Below, in pieces: positions 12,367 through 23,935 of a stretch of DNA of 64,000 nt. Origin of the DNA: Rutidosis leptorrhynchoides (Eukaryota > Streptophyta > Magnoliopsida > Asterales > Asteraceae); contig NC_092337.1 in NCBI RefSeq assembly GCF_046630445.1, forward strand, positions 366,240,001 through 366,304,000, written 5' to 3'. Positions within the stretch are counted from its first letter, which is position 1, and every line of letters starts with the position of its first letter. The notes beneath the pieces were generated by a model that was not told where the DNA came from, searched no databases, and was given only the letters and a program-made list of their open reading frames with translations. Position numbers and translations under genes: made by a program.

Positions 12367-15300
12367 TCAATTTGTAAGGTAGTATTTTTCAACAACAGTC
12401 CCCTCTAAATCCCTTCTAACCATTTCAATATCCACATCCACATCTTTATCAGGACCCGTAGACGTTGCACTTTGTAAAAGCATTTCGATGTCAACATTTG
12501 TTTTCTCATCCATGTCATATGAATCCCTAGGCATTGTCTTGATAACGATCTTCCATCCCTTGTGAACACGATCTTTGACATAAAACACCTGTTGTGCTTG
12601 ACTTGCTAATATATTGGGCTCTTTATCAGGCTTCACACCTACAAAATTGAGTAGAGTAAATCCATTCTCATCAACTTTTTTCCTTGAACCATTAGAAATC
12701 CAATCACAGTGGAACAAAACTATTTTATTCTCAACAGAATACTGCAGCTCAATTATCTCTTTTATAACCCCGTAGTATGTTACATCTCCAGTGACAGGAT
12801 TGTTATCTCTAGTGCTCGAGAAGCTTTTTGTCAGGGCCTCAAGAATAACACCACTATTCTGGGTTTTTCTTTTCCTCTCAACATCTTTTATGTGAAAACG
12901 GTAACCATTTACGATAAATCCTTTATATGTTTTGACAAATTCACATGGGCCATTTGCCAAGTGCCTTAGGTCATCTGTAATGATATTATCCCCTATCTTA
13001 TCCAGATGTGTAACCTGAAATTGCGCAACATATTTTAAAAGATCTTCTACTTACCAATTGTTAGAGGGTTTGAAAAGATTAGTCCTTACACGTTTGGCGA
13101 GCGAAAAGTCTGACTGTGCAAGCGCTCCAGCTGCTGCTTACGCAATTTTTATATTCTGATCACGTAAAATTTGCAGATGTTCTCTGCATTGTATAAATAT
13201 GATGATGACAGCGTGTAAGGTCAATTGAGAAAATAATATAAATGCGAATTAAACAATATTTAATAACGTTACTCACGTTCTAAAAGAATCTAATTCGCTA
13301 CAATTGAACAACACATAGGAATGTGCTTTATCCAAGGTCTCAAGGTCTAGCCGTGTTTGCCACTGCAGCACCAATGGGTCTACCAGGCATTGAAAATATA
13401 GGTAAGACATCCTCCTTACCACCGTCATCGTAGTTTCTACTTTTCTTAATATGTATCGTCTCGACATCACTGGATAAGTACAGTGAACAAAATGCCAAAC
13501 ACTCCTCAGCTAAATATCCTTTGGCAATTGATCCTTCGGGTTTAGCCTTGTTTCGCACGTATGATTTTAAGGTACCTAAATACCTGGGTGATTAGCAAGT
13601 ATGTATGATCATGTTAGCAATAAAAATATTTAAAAAAAATATTACATCAATATAGTAATCACCAATTTATAAATGCACACCTTTCTATTGGATACATCCA
13701 TCGGTAATGGACTGGTCCCCCATGTTTGGCTTCAGTAGCAAGATGAACTGAAAGATGAATCATGATGTCAAAGAATGATGGAGGAAAAATCATTTCTAGC
13801 TCGGAAAGTATTTTTCCAATGTCATTTTCCATTTGAACTAAATCATAAGGATTTAGAACCTTTGAGCATAGTTGTCTGTAGTATCGACATAGGTTCATCA
13901 CAACAGAACGCACTTTCTTAGGTAATACATTTTGTACAGCAACTGGAAGCAGATACTGCATCAAAATATGATTATCGTGGCTTTTAAGTCCCGACAGTTT
14001 CGGGGGTTTTTGTTGAACGCACCTTGAGATATTAGCTGAATATCCATCTAGTACTTTCACCCCCATAAGAACCTCACAAAATAGTTCTTTCTTTTTTTTA
14101 TCCATTGTGAAACATGCAGGCGGCAGATACACTTTTCCATTTGGAAGGGGTGTAGGGTGAAGCTCAGATCTGATTTTCATTTCTTCTAAATCACGACGTG
14201 ATTTTAAATGATCTTTAGTTTTTCCATCAAGATTCAGTAGCGTTCCAAGGACACTGTCATAAACGTTTTTTCTGTATGCATGACATCTAAATTGTGACGT
14301 ATTAAGTTATCTTTCCAATATGGTAAATCAAAAAAAATACTTCTTTTCTTCCAGTTATATGGTAGGGTTGGGTTAGTCTTCACAAGTTTTCCAAACTTGA
14401 ATTCTCGAATACCCTGGAGCTGACCTAGAACTTGTTCCCCTATTAAGCCTCGGGGTTTAATTTCAAATTCTTCCATGTCATCAAAAGATTTTTTTTTACG
14501 AAAAGAATGCAAAATTTCCAACCATCGACGATGTGCCATGTATATATGTTTCGAGTAGTGCTTTAATCGTGTTGATTTGGTATGCTTATGACATACGGGA
14601 CATGCATATTTACCTTTGGTACTCCAACCCGATAAATTCGCATATGCAGGAAAGTCATTTATTGTCCATAACAAACGAGCCCGCATATTAAAGGTGTTCT
14701 TTGTTGATGCGTCATAAGTCTCTACTCCAGTTTCCCACAACTCCTTTAACTCCTCAATTAAAGGTTGTAGATAGACATCTATATTATTACCTGGAGCCAA
14801 TGGGCCAGGTATAAGTAAAGTTAAAAATAAATAAGGTTTTTTCATGCACATCCATGGAGGCAGATTATTATATGGCATCAAAACAACAGGCCATATACTA
14901 TGTGAAACATTCATGTTTCCAAAAGGGTTAAACCCATCACTCGCTAACCCAAGCCTGACATTCCGAAGTTCCCTAGCAAAATTAGGATAGGTATGATCGA
15001 TTGTTTTCCAAGTTGGTGAATCTGCCGGATGTCTCATAAAACCATCTTTAGTGTAACTATCTGCATGCCATCTCATGACCGCAGTAGATTCAGGTGTCAT
15101 ATACAACCTTTGCAACCATAGTATGAGCAGAAAATAACGCAAAATCTTTGCTCCTTTCTTCTTTTCTATATCATTCGTGGTTGACTCATCATCTGAATCA
15201 CTTTCATTTTTTTTATACCATGACATTTTACATACATCACATTCTGTTTTGTCATTTTTATCTTTCCAGTACAACATACAATAGTTAGGATAAGCATCAA

Positions 15301-15931
15301 TTTATTGATAACCAAGTCCAAAGTCACTTATTATCTTCTTTAGTTCATATGTTGACTTTGGTATGGATGCATCCGGGAAGGCCACTCTTAAAAGATCAAG
15401 CATCATGTCAAAAGCCTTGTCACTATATTTACCAATACACTTGATATGATATAGCCTAACAATAAAGGAAAGAGCTGAGAACTTTTTACACCCAGGGTAT
15501 AGTTCTTTCACAACATCTTTCAATCTATTATAAAACCTTTTCTCATGTATGTGTGGTATATTATCAGTTTCCTTTTCGTGGCTGTTATCATCAAATTCAG
15601 TTTCTTGGCTGTTATCATCAAATTCATGGAAGTAGTCATTTAGCATTCCTTGCATGTTATCTTCAAATTCAGTTCCTTCGGTATCCAACATAGGATCATA
15701 TTTTCTTTTAGACACATAAGGTTCAAACTTATAACCTTTATAAAAACCGTCAAGAATCAAATGATTTTTAGCAGCTGCACGACCCACCCACATCTGATTA
15801 CCACATTTTACACACGGACATAGTATCTCACCATTTTTACCTTTAGTAGAAAACATGTGATCAAGATAATTAACAAGACCTTCTTGGTATGTTTTCGAAG
15901 CTCTTGAGCAACTCATCCAACTCGTTGCCAT
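12367..15931 (-). pseudogene. tnp2: CACTA (En/Spm) transposase tnp2, decayed
   Basis: Transposase of a CACTA element. ATG at 15929-15931 starts MATSWMSCSRASKTYQEGL, the plant transposon-associated N-terminal domain (Cys motif CPCVKCGN). A stop at about 15301-15303 interrupts the frame just before DAYPNYCMLYWK. The tnp2 domain (Transposase_21) follows (MRWHAD, GLASDGFNPFG, NNLPPWMCMK, CPVCHK). A one-base loss in an A-run near 14263 shifts the frame, then the DUF4218 region follows (FPPSFFDIMIHLSVHL, GPVHYRWMYPIER) to the donor at 13680. An exon at 13277-13583 (YLGTLKSYVRNK ... YVLFNCSE) has a further shift near 13370. A small exon (about 13085-13184) and a last exon (about 13015-12367) carry DUF4216 (YYGVIKEIIELQY, VVFYV-like strand, ILASQAQQVFYVKDR). 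All domains of the family are present in order, but at least three lesions make it non-functional as written. It is divergent from the TNPA-like gene. Confidence 0.92.
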
Positions 15932-17796
15932 GCTACACCTGAATTAAAAAAATAGTCACAAATTTTTAACAAAATATTCATTGAACACTAGACTAGTTGA
16001 TCAGATATTCATTAAACAACATTCACAAATATTAATTGATGTATATATGTAATATCACATAATATTGATTAAACATTCATTCATATATTCATACATACAA
16101 AAATCTACATGAACATATTCATTAATCATTATTCTATACATAATACAAATAAATATACATATACATGTGTAATCTATTTGACATTAAACGAAATAAGTTA
16201 AACAGAGACACAAAGTAACCTTGTAAATTGGATTTCTGGATGGAATAATTCCGTAAGTGATAGCTTCTCTTGGTTTCTTTCCAACTCACGTAGAAACAGA
16301 ATATAGATCTGTAACGCCCAGTAAAACACAATGAATATCGATAAAAAAAATTAAAAAAATTATATATCGGTTCCAACTCACGTACCAATAAGTCACGTAA
16401 CTTCTTAAAATAAGTTGGTTTGTTTCCGTTTTATTAGCAGATAATATTTGTGACTATATAATTTGATTATATTATCCTATAATTTCCATTTGTATGTTTG
16501 AAAAATATAATTAGTAAAAAATACATACTATTAACTTATCATTCATATTAATCATATATTAATAATTAATATACATATCATATCATCGTATTATAATTAT
16601 ACATATACAGATCAATTTAATTATAACTTTGCTTAGTTATGATTATGAACATTTATATATTCATCAATTATGAATGAACTATACAATTGGTAATTATGAG
16701 GTGATCAAATTGAAATCTAAGATTAAAATAGGTATTTTGAGGCGAAATTATCATAAAAGGGTAAAATTGTCATTAAAAGGCAAAATTATCATCAAGTGGT
16801 AAATGGGTAACTCCAATATCGAAATTGCATGAGATATCTCATGTATATATTAGCTCATTTGAGGTCAGTTCTTCAGATTTTCCTATAAGCCACCAGAGGT
16901 TACCTTCTATGGGCTCCATGATCTGATGAGAACGTCAATGCACAATCATTTTATAATCTAATAATAATCGACATTTACCCTTTCATATATTATTGCACGA
17001 TCGGGTATACTGCCCGTAAGTGTAATGTGTAGTTTTATAGTTTAAGGTGAAATCATCATTATATGGTGAAATCATAATCAAAGGGTAATTTGGTCATTAG
17101 TTACTAAATTTATAATCAAGTATTATATAGTATAATCAAGTATTATGCTGTTCATATTTGTAGTTAATTCCTTTTAGATACGTATATGAACTTCATATTC
17201 ATCCCGCTAGCTAAACAAGGATCTTTATAACAGGATCTTTTTCTCGATATGATAAATAAGAAGAAACAAAATACAATAGGCAATCCCGGACATCACTCGA
17301 AACCAGTAAACTAAACCTAACAACTTTATACGTTAAATTATCATCTAACACTATATTGTTAATTATGAGGTTATTAAATTATCAAGAAATGGTAATTATT
17401 TAGTTACTATGAGGTTTTTCAAATTTTCGTCATATAAGGGTAAATTAGGCATTATGAGTTCAAAATATCATCAAACCGGTAAAATTATCATTTAATGGTA
17501 AAATTATCCTCACAGGTTAAATTGGTCATTATAGTACTTTAATAATTTTGGTTGAGTGGTGCCTGAAATATGATATGTTTTACATTGTTTAATATGCAAT
17601 AAAGGATAGCCAGTTGTTATCAATAGACGGTAGTTTGCAATAAAGTTTGATATTTAATTACATACATGTTAAGCAACTCTTAATTATATATACGGTAGTT
17701 TAATCAAGTAATCTTAACAACGTTGCCAATTGTATCAAAACACAAATACCCAATATAGCTAGCACAACATTCTGCATCTAGCGTAGATTGAACGGG
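15932..17796. other. Gene-free spacer with degenerate short repeats
   Basis: Upstream of tnp2 and downstream of the B3 gene. No supported ORF. Three clusters (about 16740-16810, 17045-17100, 17335-17545) repeat variants of AAATTATCATNAANNGGT and GGTAAAATTATCAT with spacing near 17-20 bases. They could be binding sites or decayed tandem repeats. Confidence 0.5.
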
Positions 17797-19239
17797 TTAC
17801 AACCAAGTATGTTTTCTAACACCAACCAGTCGGAACTCACCGATGTCACCTTTCCATATAACTTCACACACATCACGCGGGTTTAAATTATTATCTCCTA
17901 CAAATTTGAGCCAACCACCGTACACGTAGCGATTTGGCAGATTCTTGGTTTTATCTTCTTTAACATACCAATGAAATAGGTCACCTTGAGTATTTCTGCA
18001 AATGACAGTACAATCGTCATTTACTCCACGAAGACCAACAAATGCAGACGGGAATCCCTACGAAAAATGAAAGTACAATTGGAAAGTAAAATGCATTAAA
18101 TCTAAAGTTGTGTTAAATATTGTGAGCATATAATATTGAAATTTAATACCATAAGAGAGTGTAAGAAGCGTACCAAGTAACATCCATATGGCACCGAAAA
18201 AAAACTGTTATGTCGTCAGACTCGACATCAGGTTCTTGTTTCATTTCTTCATCGGTTTCAGTAATATTATAAACATTTGAGGTTGATTTGTTTACAGCTG
18301 TTTGTATCTCCACCACGCATTTTATGTCTGGAGTTATCCACTCACACCCATCATAACCGTACATGACTATATGAAAGTTAATATCATCAATTTTATATAG
18401 AATTAAACAATCATCAGTTTCAAGCATAAGATCTTCCATAACTTGTTTCCACCCAGTTGTAAACACCATTTCATTAGATGGGCCTAACTGAACCTCTACC
18501 TTTACTATATAGCATCCAAGTGAGTTTATGAAAACGTTGGTTGTTTGGGATTCAGGCAGAGAATAGCAACGGGACCATTGTTCAGGCAAGTGATGTAATC
18601 ATGTAAAGCAATATCCTTCTATTTTAAACTAATATTATTTTAATAGCAATTAGAATTAAATATGAGGTATGTATATCAAATGAGAATACCAGTTCTGTAA
18701 GCTCGGAATCAGTTATGGGTTTGATGAAAGAAGGGTATCACCGGTATGGAGAACGGTTGAACAGCTTAAGATGAAATCCAGTAGGGTTGTTGAGTAGTGA
18801 TTGATCAAAATAGTTTGTTTGGCACATATCACGTCCATAAACCACCAAATCCCATTTAGAAACCTCAATGGCAGTGAAGCATATTGTATGACCATAGCTT
18901 AAATTGAGTTGTTGCATAATCTTAGACCACCCGGTTGTTATGAAACCCCTTTCACCCGTGTTGACAATTTTCAATTTGATTAAATCCGTGTTACTGTAAA
19001 CAGATATGTTCCTTGAAGACCAAGATTTAGGAAATAGCCTATTGATAAAACCTATTGGCAACATCTGTACAAAATATTTAATGATTATACATTTACCAAA
19101 AAGGAGAAATCTGCAATGCATATAATACGTAATTACCTATATATATGTTATTAGTGAATTAAAAAATAATTACCAGTTTTTCAGTGTCTTGGGGATTGAT
19201 GACGTGAACAAACAAAGGTGGCCCACCATAGTTTCTCAT
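17797..19239 (-). CDS. Multi-B3-domain protein gene (REM-like), spliced
   Basis: Minus-strand gene; first plausible ATG at 19237-19239 (MRNYGGPPLFVHVINPQDTE), spliced to an exon beginning LPIGFINRLFPKSW with GFITTGWSKIMQQLNLSYGH (18738-19066). A second B3-like exon (18143-18589) reads LPEQWSRCYSLPE, FTTGWKQVMEDLMLETDDCL and HIVMYGYDGCEW, followed by an acidic Thr/Glu linker. A third (18057-17797) reads GFPSAFVGL, VYGGWLKFVGDNNLNPRDVC and ends in TAA. The repeated layout of LP start, GW..F..dN.L..gD and closing strand is that of tandem B3 DNA-binding domains in REM transcription factors. Exact splice sites between the second and third exon are not certain. A 5' UTR exon probably lies near 20000-20040. 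It is located inside the CACTA, so probably captured or accessory cargo. Confidence 0.6.
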
Positions 19240-20222
19240 GTTTTTCGCTGATGTGTAATATCACCATATAACAATAAAATTAATATGTCAGTGTTGGGAA
19301 GAAAAAAGTGTTATTTGTACTAAGTTCAACCATTAGATCAACATAATAACTAAAGGTATTTACATACAAGAAAATGTAGAAATCTAATAAACATTTCACA
19401 ATTATACATTTACCTAATAAAAGTATTCCAGTATTGCTGAAAATACAAAGCGACATACTAAAATTACAGTTGTTGAACAACAGAAAACATAATGCTAAAC
19501 AACTGATGGATAGATACCTTTGTGAAACCCGTATGATATAGATGTGATACAATGTTACTTTAATACTAAAGTTTATGTTTAACCTAAACACATGAACCAT
19601 TGGTACTAAAAACACGAAAAACCCTAATTTTAGAAAATACCATGCAGATAAATTACATTGTTAAATAGAATATGTATTATAAAAGTATATAAGACAGCAT
19701 TTTCGTTAAACACTCTGTATCGCAATTTTAAGCAAACAGAACCAAAATAACTGTTTTTTTGCACTTTGATTGCAAAGTATCGATTGCAGTTACTAAGGAT
19801 GTAGATAACGATTACATAAACCATATAATGCAAGTAAATAATGAAGTTTCGATGTTCTTTCACAGTGGAATGAATAGTTCCAATCGATAAGTGTCTTTAT
19901 TACATGATTTTTGTTCAAATTTACAGCATAGATATATGATATATGACAAAAATATAAATCCAAGAACAGCATCAAGAATACTCACCAGCGATTAAGAATT
20001 AATGAGGTCTGGAATTTCGAAGTATTAGGATCGTCGTCGTCTAGCAGATTAGGGTATAATTTTTGGAAGCCAGTGTTTTAATTAGAAAGATATTGATAAT
20101 GTTGTAATTTATAATAATCTAATCTTATACTAGTATATAATATATAATATAATATAATATAATATAATATAATGTATGCTTTTAAAGATATATATATATA
20201 TATATACATATACATTTACATG

Positions 20223-20253
<31 letters not shown>

Positions 20254-20395
20254 GATATAACAACAATTTGTTTGATAAGTACACTAGAAGTTACTAAACT
20301 ACCCTTAATGACGTGTTACACAATTTCTAGTGTTGAAATATATTTGAGGGTAAAACTGGAAAGTAAAAATTAATTAAAGTTCATATATCAATATT
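19240..20395. other. 5' region of the B3 gene, plus microsatellite
   Basis: Probable long 5' intron and leader of the B3 gene (a C/T-poor start region near 20040). From 20135 to 20252 lies a TATAA-type then (TA)n/(TACA)n microsatellite. Open frames here are AT-rich noise. Confidence 0.4.
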
Positions 20396-20712
20396 TTTTT
20401 TAACGCGATTTTTTTGACATCAGTAGATCATTTATTTCAACGACCCTCATCATTTGCACGTAACACACACGTTCGGGCGAAAACCTGAACCCGATCGGTG
20501 TTACCTGGGAACACATCCATTCGGGCAGTGGTCCGGGTAGAGGTTCGTGAACGAATCCGGTAAAACCTCCCTATAGGGTCAATATATACCACCATTATTG
20601 GTGTTCAATTGGTTTAAAGAAAAAATCATGTCATCCTTAAGGATCGAACCATGAACTCTCCCTATACCATGACACAAAGAACATGGGGTGAACCATTGGA
20701 CTATGCCCACAA
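20396..20712 (-). mobile_element. tRNA-derived SINE (minus strand)
   Basis: Read on the minus strand: GGGCATAGTCCAATGGTTCA (box A-like, about 20690-20709) and, about 45 bases on, GGTTCGATCC (box B, 20641-20650). A tRNA-unrelated body follows (ACCGGATTCGTTCACGAACC ... CCCGATCGGGTT-like segment), ending in an A-rich tail (TCAAAAAAATCGCGTTAAAA). Head, body and tail in this order define a plant SINE. I did not find a clear TSD. Confidence 0.65.
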
Positions 20713-20942
20713 GTTCAGTTCATGTATCAATTTGATGACTACTTTTCGGTTTGTAATATTTTGATTAACAAGATCAGTGATCCATTAGAGTTTGAGTTGA
20801 TCGAGTTCCCCATCGATTTTATTGCTATTACAAAAGCATTATACTTGCGGACTGGACACTCCGTTCAAGGTCATCAATCGATAGTGCCTAATGCTTTGTT
20901 AGTTAAATACACTAAAAGTAGAAAAGCATATATTATATATAC
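20713..20942 (+). other. Unrecognised coding-like fragment, left part
   Basis: An open plus-strand frame (from about 20722: MYQFDDYFSVCNILINKISD ... LRTGHSVQGH) runs up to a SINE. The base composition is more gene-like than its surroundings. I do not recognise the protein. It may continue after the SINE at 21240-21690. Possibly captured cargo. Confidence 0.3.
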
Positions 20943-21239
20943 TTGTGGCGTGGTCCAACGATTGGTGGTCGGCCTGCCTCCTTCGGAGGTCAGGAGTTCG
21001 ACCCCCGTTGGCTACATAGTAACCCATATATTTCATCCCTACCATGAAGTTCCACCCATGGCACCATTCTTCCCACATCGCGTTTGGGGAAAAAGGGGAG
21101 GGGGTTTTACCGTCCATGCCCCGTATGGGATTAGTACGTGTTTCCTCCTGGGCACGGAGTTATGGGGGCGCGGGTATAACTGTGTAGGGGTTTTACCGTC
21201 CATGCCCCGTATGGGATTAATGGTCGGGATTATTACATG
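20943..21239 (+). mobile_element. tRNA-derived SINE (plus strand) with internal duplication
   Basis: GGCGTGGTCCAACGATTGG (box A-like, from 20949) is followed by AGTTCGACCCC (box B, 20995-21005), then a G-rich body. The segment GGTTTTACCGTCCATGCCCC (followed by GTATGGGATTA) occurs at about 21103 and again at about 21189, so the body has an internal direct duplication of about 86 bp. The open frame through it (20722-21297) is therefore not a gene. Ends are approximate. Confidence 0.65.
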
Positions 21240-22583
21240 GGCTCAAGCAATTGAAGATATAATTATGCTCGAGATGAAGGTCATCATGGTGACGTAGATG
21301 ACGAGTCGGATGTTTCAAAGGATTATGGAACGAGTGGTGATATGCTTATATTCGGCTCTATGAATTGGTATCTTGGTTGATACAGGTGTAGGTGATTAAG
21401 CGACTTCAGCACGGGTGTGTAGAACGGCCAAGAGTTTTTAAAGTAGAATTCTTCTACATCATCGGATGAAGATATAATCGTTGATGATCATACTAGTAAT
21501 CATCCTATCTTGTGCTAATGTTCCCGGTTCAGTTTTACCATATCCTGATAATAATGTTCATGTTGGTGCCAACGTACATACCATTGAATTCAAAGACAGT
21601 GTGAAGGTACCCAAGCATGCATGTTTATTCTTCGAAACAATACGACCAAGCAATCCACGGTTTCTTCGGGTTATATATTTTGGCTGATCAAGGAATTTTC
21701 CCCAACCCACAAATAGTGACAAATCATCAAGTGTTTTGATATATTCTTTTCCTAATCAGAATGCATGGTAAAGGGGTTCACATATTTAGATAAGATTGAT
21801 GGGATCACGAATCGCCCGGTCAAATTAAAGAAATCGAAAACTCGGATCCAAAACAGATATAGTTGGAGTTTTTGGTGATTTTCGCTGGTATTTTGTATGT
21901 GTTTGGTTAGATTGCTTTATTGTTGCTATTTTCCTGTTTTATTGCTATTGTTCGTTTAGATTTGGTCTTCTGTGGATCAAGTGATGTTCATAGTGGCTCG
22001 GTTAGAGTTTGCTAGGTTTAATCTTCAATCCGTAGAGGTATAACAAGTTTACTTTTTGGGAGTTGTTCTTGTAATGTTTTATTGTATTTGTTCATAGGTT
22101 CCATCATTTATATATGAATGTTCAAAATTTTAATATTATTAGTCGTTAATTTTGCCAACAAACAAAAAAAATTAAATACAACAAACTGAAGACTTATACT
22201 TAATAATTTAATATATATGGCAAGAAAAAATAATGTTTATTAAACAATTAAACATTACTATATACTATACGTTTTTTTTAAGTCATAGGACTATACGTTT
22301 ACTACTCCTATAAATGTGGAATTAACAAACATTCCTATATAATTAACTTATAAAAATGATCCATTCACTTAATCAACCGCTGTTAATTACCCCACGACCT
22401 AATAGAAAATTTTGAAACCAAAATTCTTTCCCACCAAACCCAAAATTGACGAATTTTTTGAATATGAAATTCATTCCCACCAAACCTATATTTGATATTA
22501 TGTTGTGTTTCACCCTCATTTTACTCGGTTTTCAAATTGAGATTAGGAAGAACACTCTAATTTCACTCTACAAGGTACTGTTA
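21240..22583. other. Unrecognised region, no supported gene
   Basis: The first 450 bases may continue the fragment at 20713-20942 (codons rich in Asp/Glu, e.g. VTDDESDVSKDYG-like in one frame, with stops). A minor open frame at 21481-21687 has no recognisable domain. The rest is AT-rich, and from about 22370 to 22583 it leads into the tandem repeats upstream of the TNPA-like gene. Confidence 0.35.
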
Positions 22584-22664
22584 TATTGTAGTTGATACTT
22601 TGATGTTCATATACTCGATTCGTAAACCTCTGATTAATCATTCAATTTAAAACATAGTCTGTGC

Positions 22665-22936
22665 TGTAACACCCTAGGCAAATCCCACATCGCCCACACA
22701 CATGAGTGATCATGGGATTATAAGGTAATACTCACGCTTAAATGACACAACGCATTTTGGGACCACAGGCAGAGCAGATGTGTGAGTACGCTACAGTTAA
22801 GCGTGCTCAGGCGAGAGCACTACCAGGATGGGTGACCTCCTGGGAAAGTGCTTCTCATGTGTGGTCGCCAAGAAAAAGCCGTGCGCCTACGGGCAAAGCG
22901 GACAATATTGTGGTCATGTTAAGCTGGGGTGTTACA
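22665..22936 (+). repeat. Cassandra LTR a1 (272 bp)
   Basis: Starts TGTAACACCCTAGGCAAATC and contains the 5S-like segment. It is nearly identical to LTR a2 at 23020-23291. Confidence 0.9.
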
Positions 22937-22939
22937 GAA

Positions 22940-22952
22940 TGGTATCAGAGCC
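22940..22952 (+). other. Cassandra primer-binding site, first element
   Basis: TGGTATCAGAGCC, complementary to the 3' end of initiator tRNA-Met, four bases after the LTR. Confidence 0.85.
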
Positions 22953-23019
22953 ACTCATGTGCCGTTGGGGGTGGTGGGGCAAACCTCATCGAGGACGATG
23001 AGTCCCTTAGGGGGGTGAA

Positions 23020-23291
23020 TGTAACACCCTAGGCAAATCCCACATCGCCCACACACATGAGTGATCATGGGATTATAAGGTAATACTCACGCTTAAATGA
23101 CACAACGCGTTTTGGGACCACAGGCAGAGCAGATGTGTGAGTACGCTACAGTTAAGCGTGCTCAGGCGAGAGCACTACCAGGATGGGTGACCTCCTGGGA
23201 AAGTGCTTCTCGTGTGTGGTCGCCAAGAAAAAGCCGTGCGCCTACGGGCAAAGCGGACAATATTGTGGTCATGTTAAGCTGGGGTGTTACA
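23020..23291 (+). repeat. Cassandra LTR a2 (272 bp)
   Basis: Second LTR of the first element, preceded by the purine tract AGGGGGGTGAA. Confidence 0.9.
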
Positions 23292-23298
23292 AGAGGAT

Positions 23299-23581
23299 TG
23301 TAACATCCGTGTTACATCCGTCCCACATCGGTTGGAGAGGGGAACGAAGCATGCCTTATAAGGGTGTGGAGACCTTTCCTAGCATGACGCGTTTTGGGAC
23401 CACAAGCGCAGCAGATCCCATGAGAACTCTGCAGTTAAGCGTGCTCAGGCGAGAGCACTACCGGGATGGGTGACCTCCTGGGAAAGTGCTCGTCGTGTTT
23501 GGTCGCCAAGAAAAATCCGTGCGCCTACGGGCAAAGCGGACAATATCATGCTACGGGGAACGTTTTACCTGGGGTGTTACA
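23299..23581 (+). repeat. Cassandra LTR b1 (283 bp)
   Basis: Starts TGTAACATCCGTGTTACATC, with the 5S-like segment. It is separated from LTR a2 by only AGAGGAT, which matches the end of the second internal domain (GGGGGAGGAT), so this is a recombination junction. Confidence 0.9.
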
Positions 23582-23652
23582 GATGGTATCAGAGCCAGGC
23601 CCCGGACCAAACGTGCACAGCGAGGACGCTGTGTCCCATTATGGGGGAGGAT

Positions 23653-23935
23653 TGTAACATCCGTGTTACATCCGTCCCACATCGGTTGGAGAGGGGAACG
23701 AAGCATGCCTTATAAGGGTGTGGAGACCTTTCCTAGCATGAAGCGTTTTGGGACCACAAGCGCAGCAGATCCCATGAGAACTCTGCAGTTAAGCGTGCTC
23801 AGGCGAGAGCACTACCGGGATGGGTGACCTCCTGGGAAAGTGCTCGTCGTGTTTGGTCGCCAAGAAAAATCCGTGCGCCTACGGGCAAAGCGGACAATAT
23901 CATGCTACGGGGAACGTTTTACCTGGGGTGTTACA
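23653..23935 (+). repeat. Cassandra LTR b2 (283 bp)
   Basis: Almost identical to LTR b1; preceded by the purine tract TGGGGGAGGAT and followed by TSD TGTGC. Confidence 0.9.

Larger units (their letters stand above)
22665..23935 (+). mobile_element. Tandem double Cassandra TRIM element (5S rRNA in the LTRs)
   Basis: Four LTR copies, each starting TGTAACA and ending GGGGTGTTACA, in the order LTR-internal-LTR-7 bases-LTR-internal-LTR. Each LTR carries a 5S rRNA-like region with the pol III box C motif GGATGGGTGACCTCCTGGGA, and AGTTAAGCGTGCTC...GCGAGAGCAC upstream of it. This is the hallmark of Cassandra terminal-repeat retrotransposons in miniature. Internal parts are only 83 and 71 bp: a TGGTATCAGAGCC primer-binding site and a purine-rich end. 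The whole array is flanked by one TSD, TGTGC (22660-22664 and 23936-23940). The first pair of LTRs (272 bp) belongs to a different subfamily from the second pair (283 bp). No protein is encoded; mobility would depend on proteins supplied by other elements. Confidence 0.93.

Noticed and set aside
16303-16400. An LTR start at CTGTAACGCCCAG
   Set aside because: No matching end, primer-binding site or TSD was found.
20722-21297. 191-aa plus-strand protein
   Set aside because: Its C-terminal two thirds are a tRNA-derived SINE, so at most the first part is a coding fragment.
22742-23827. Several overlapping open frames and apparent 5S rRNA genes
   Set aside because: They fall in Cassandra LTRs with TG...CA ends, primer-binding sites and a TSD. 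The 5S homology is partial and belongs to the LTR, so neither proteins nor genuine rRNA genes are called.
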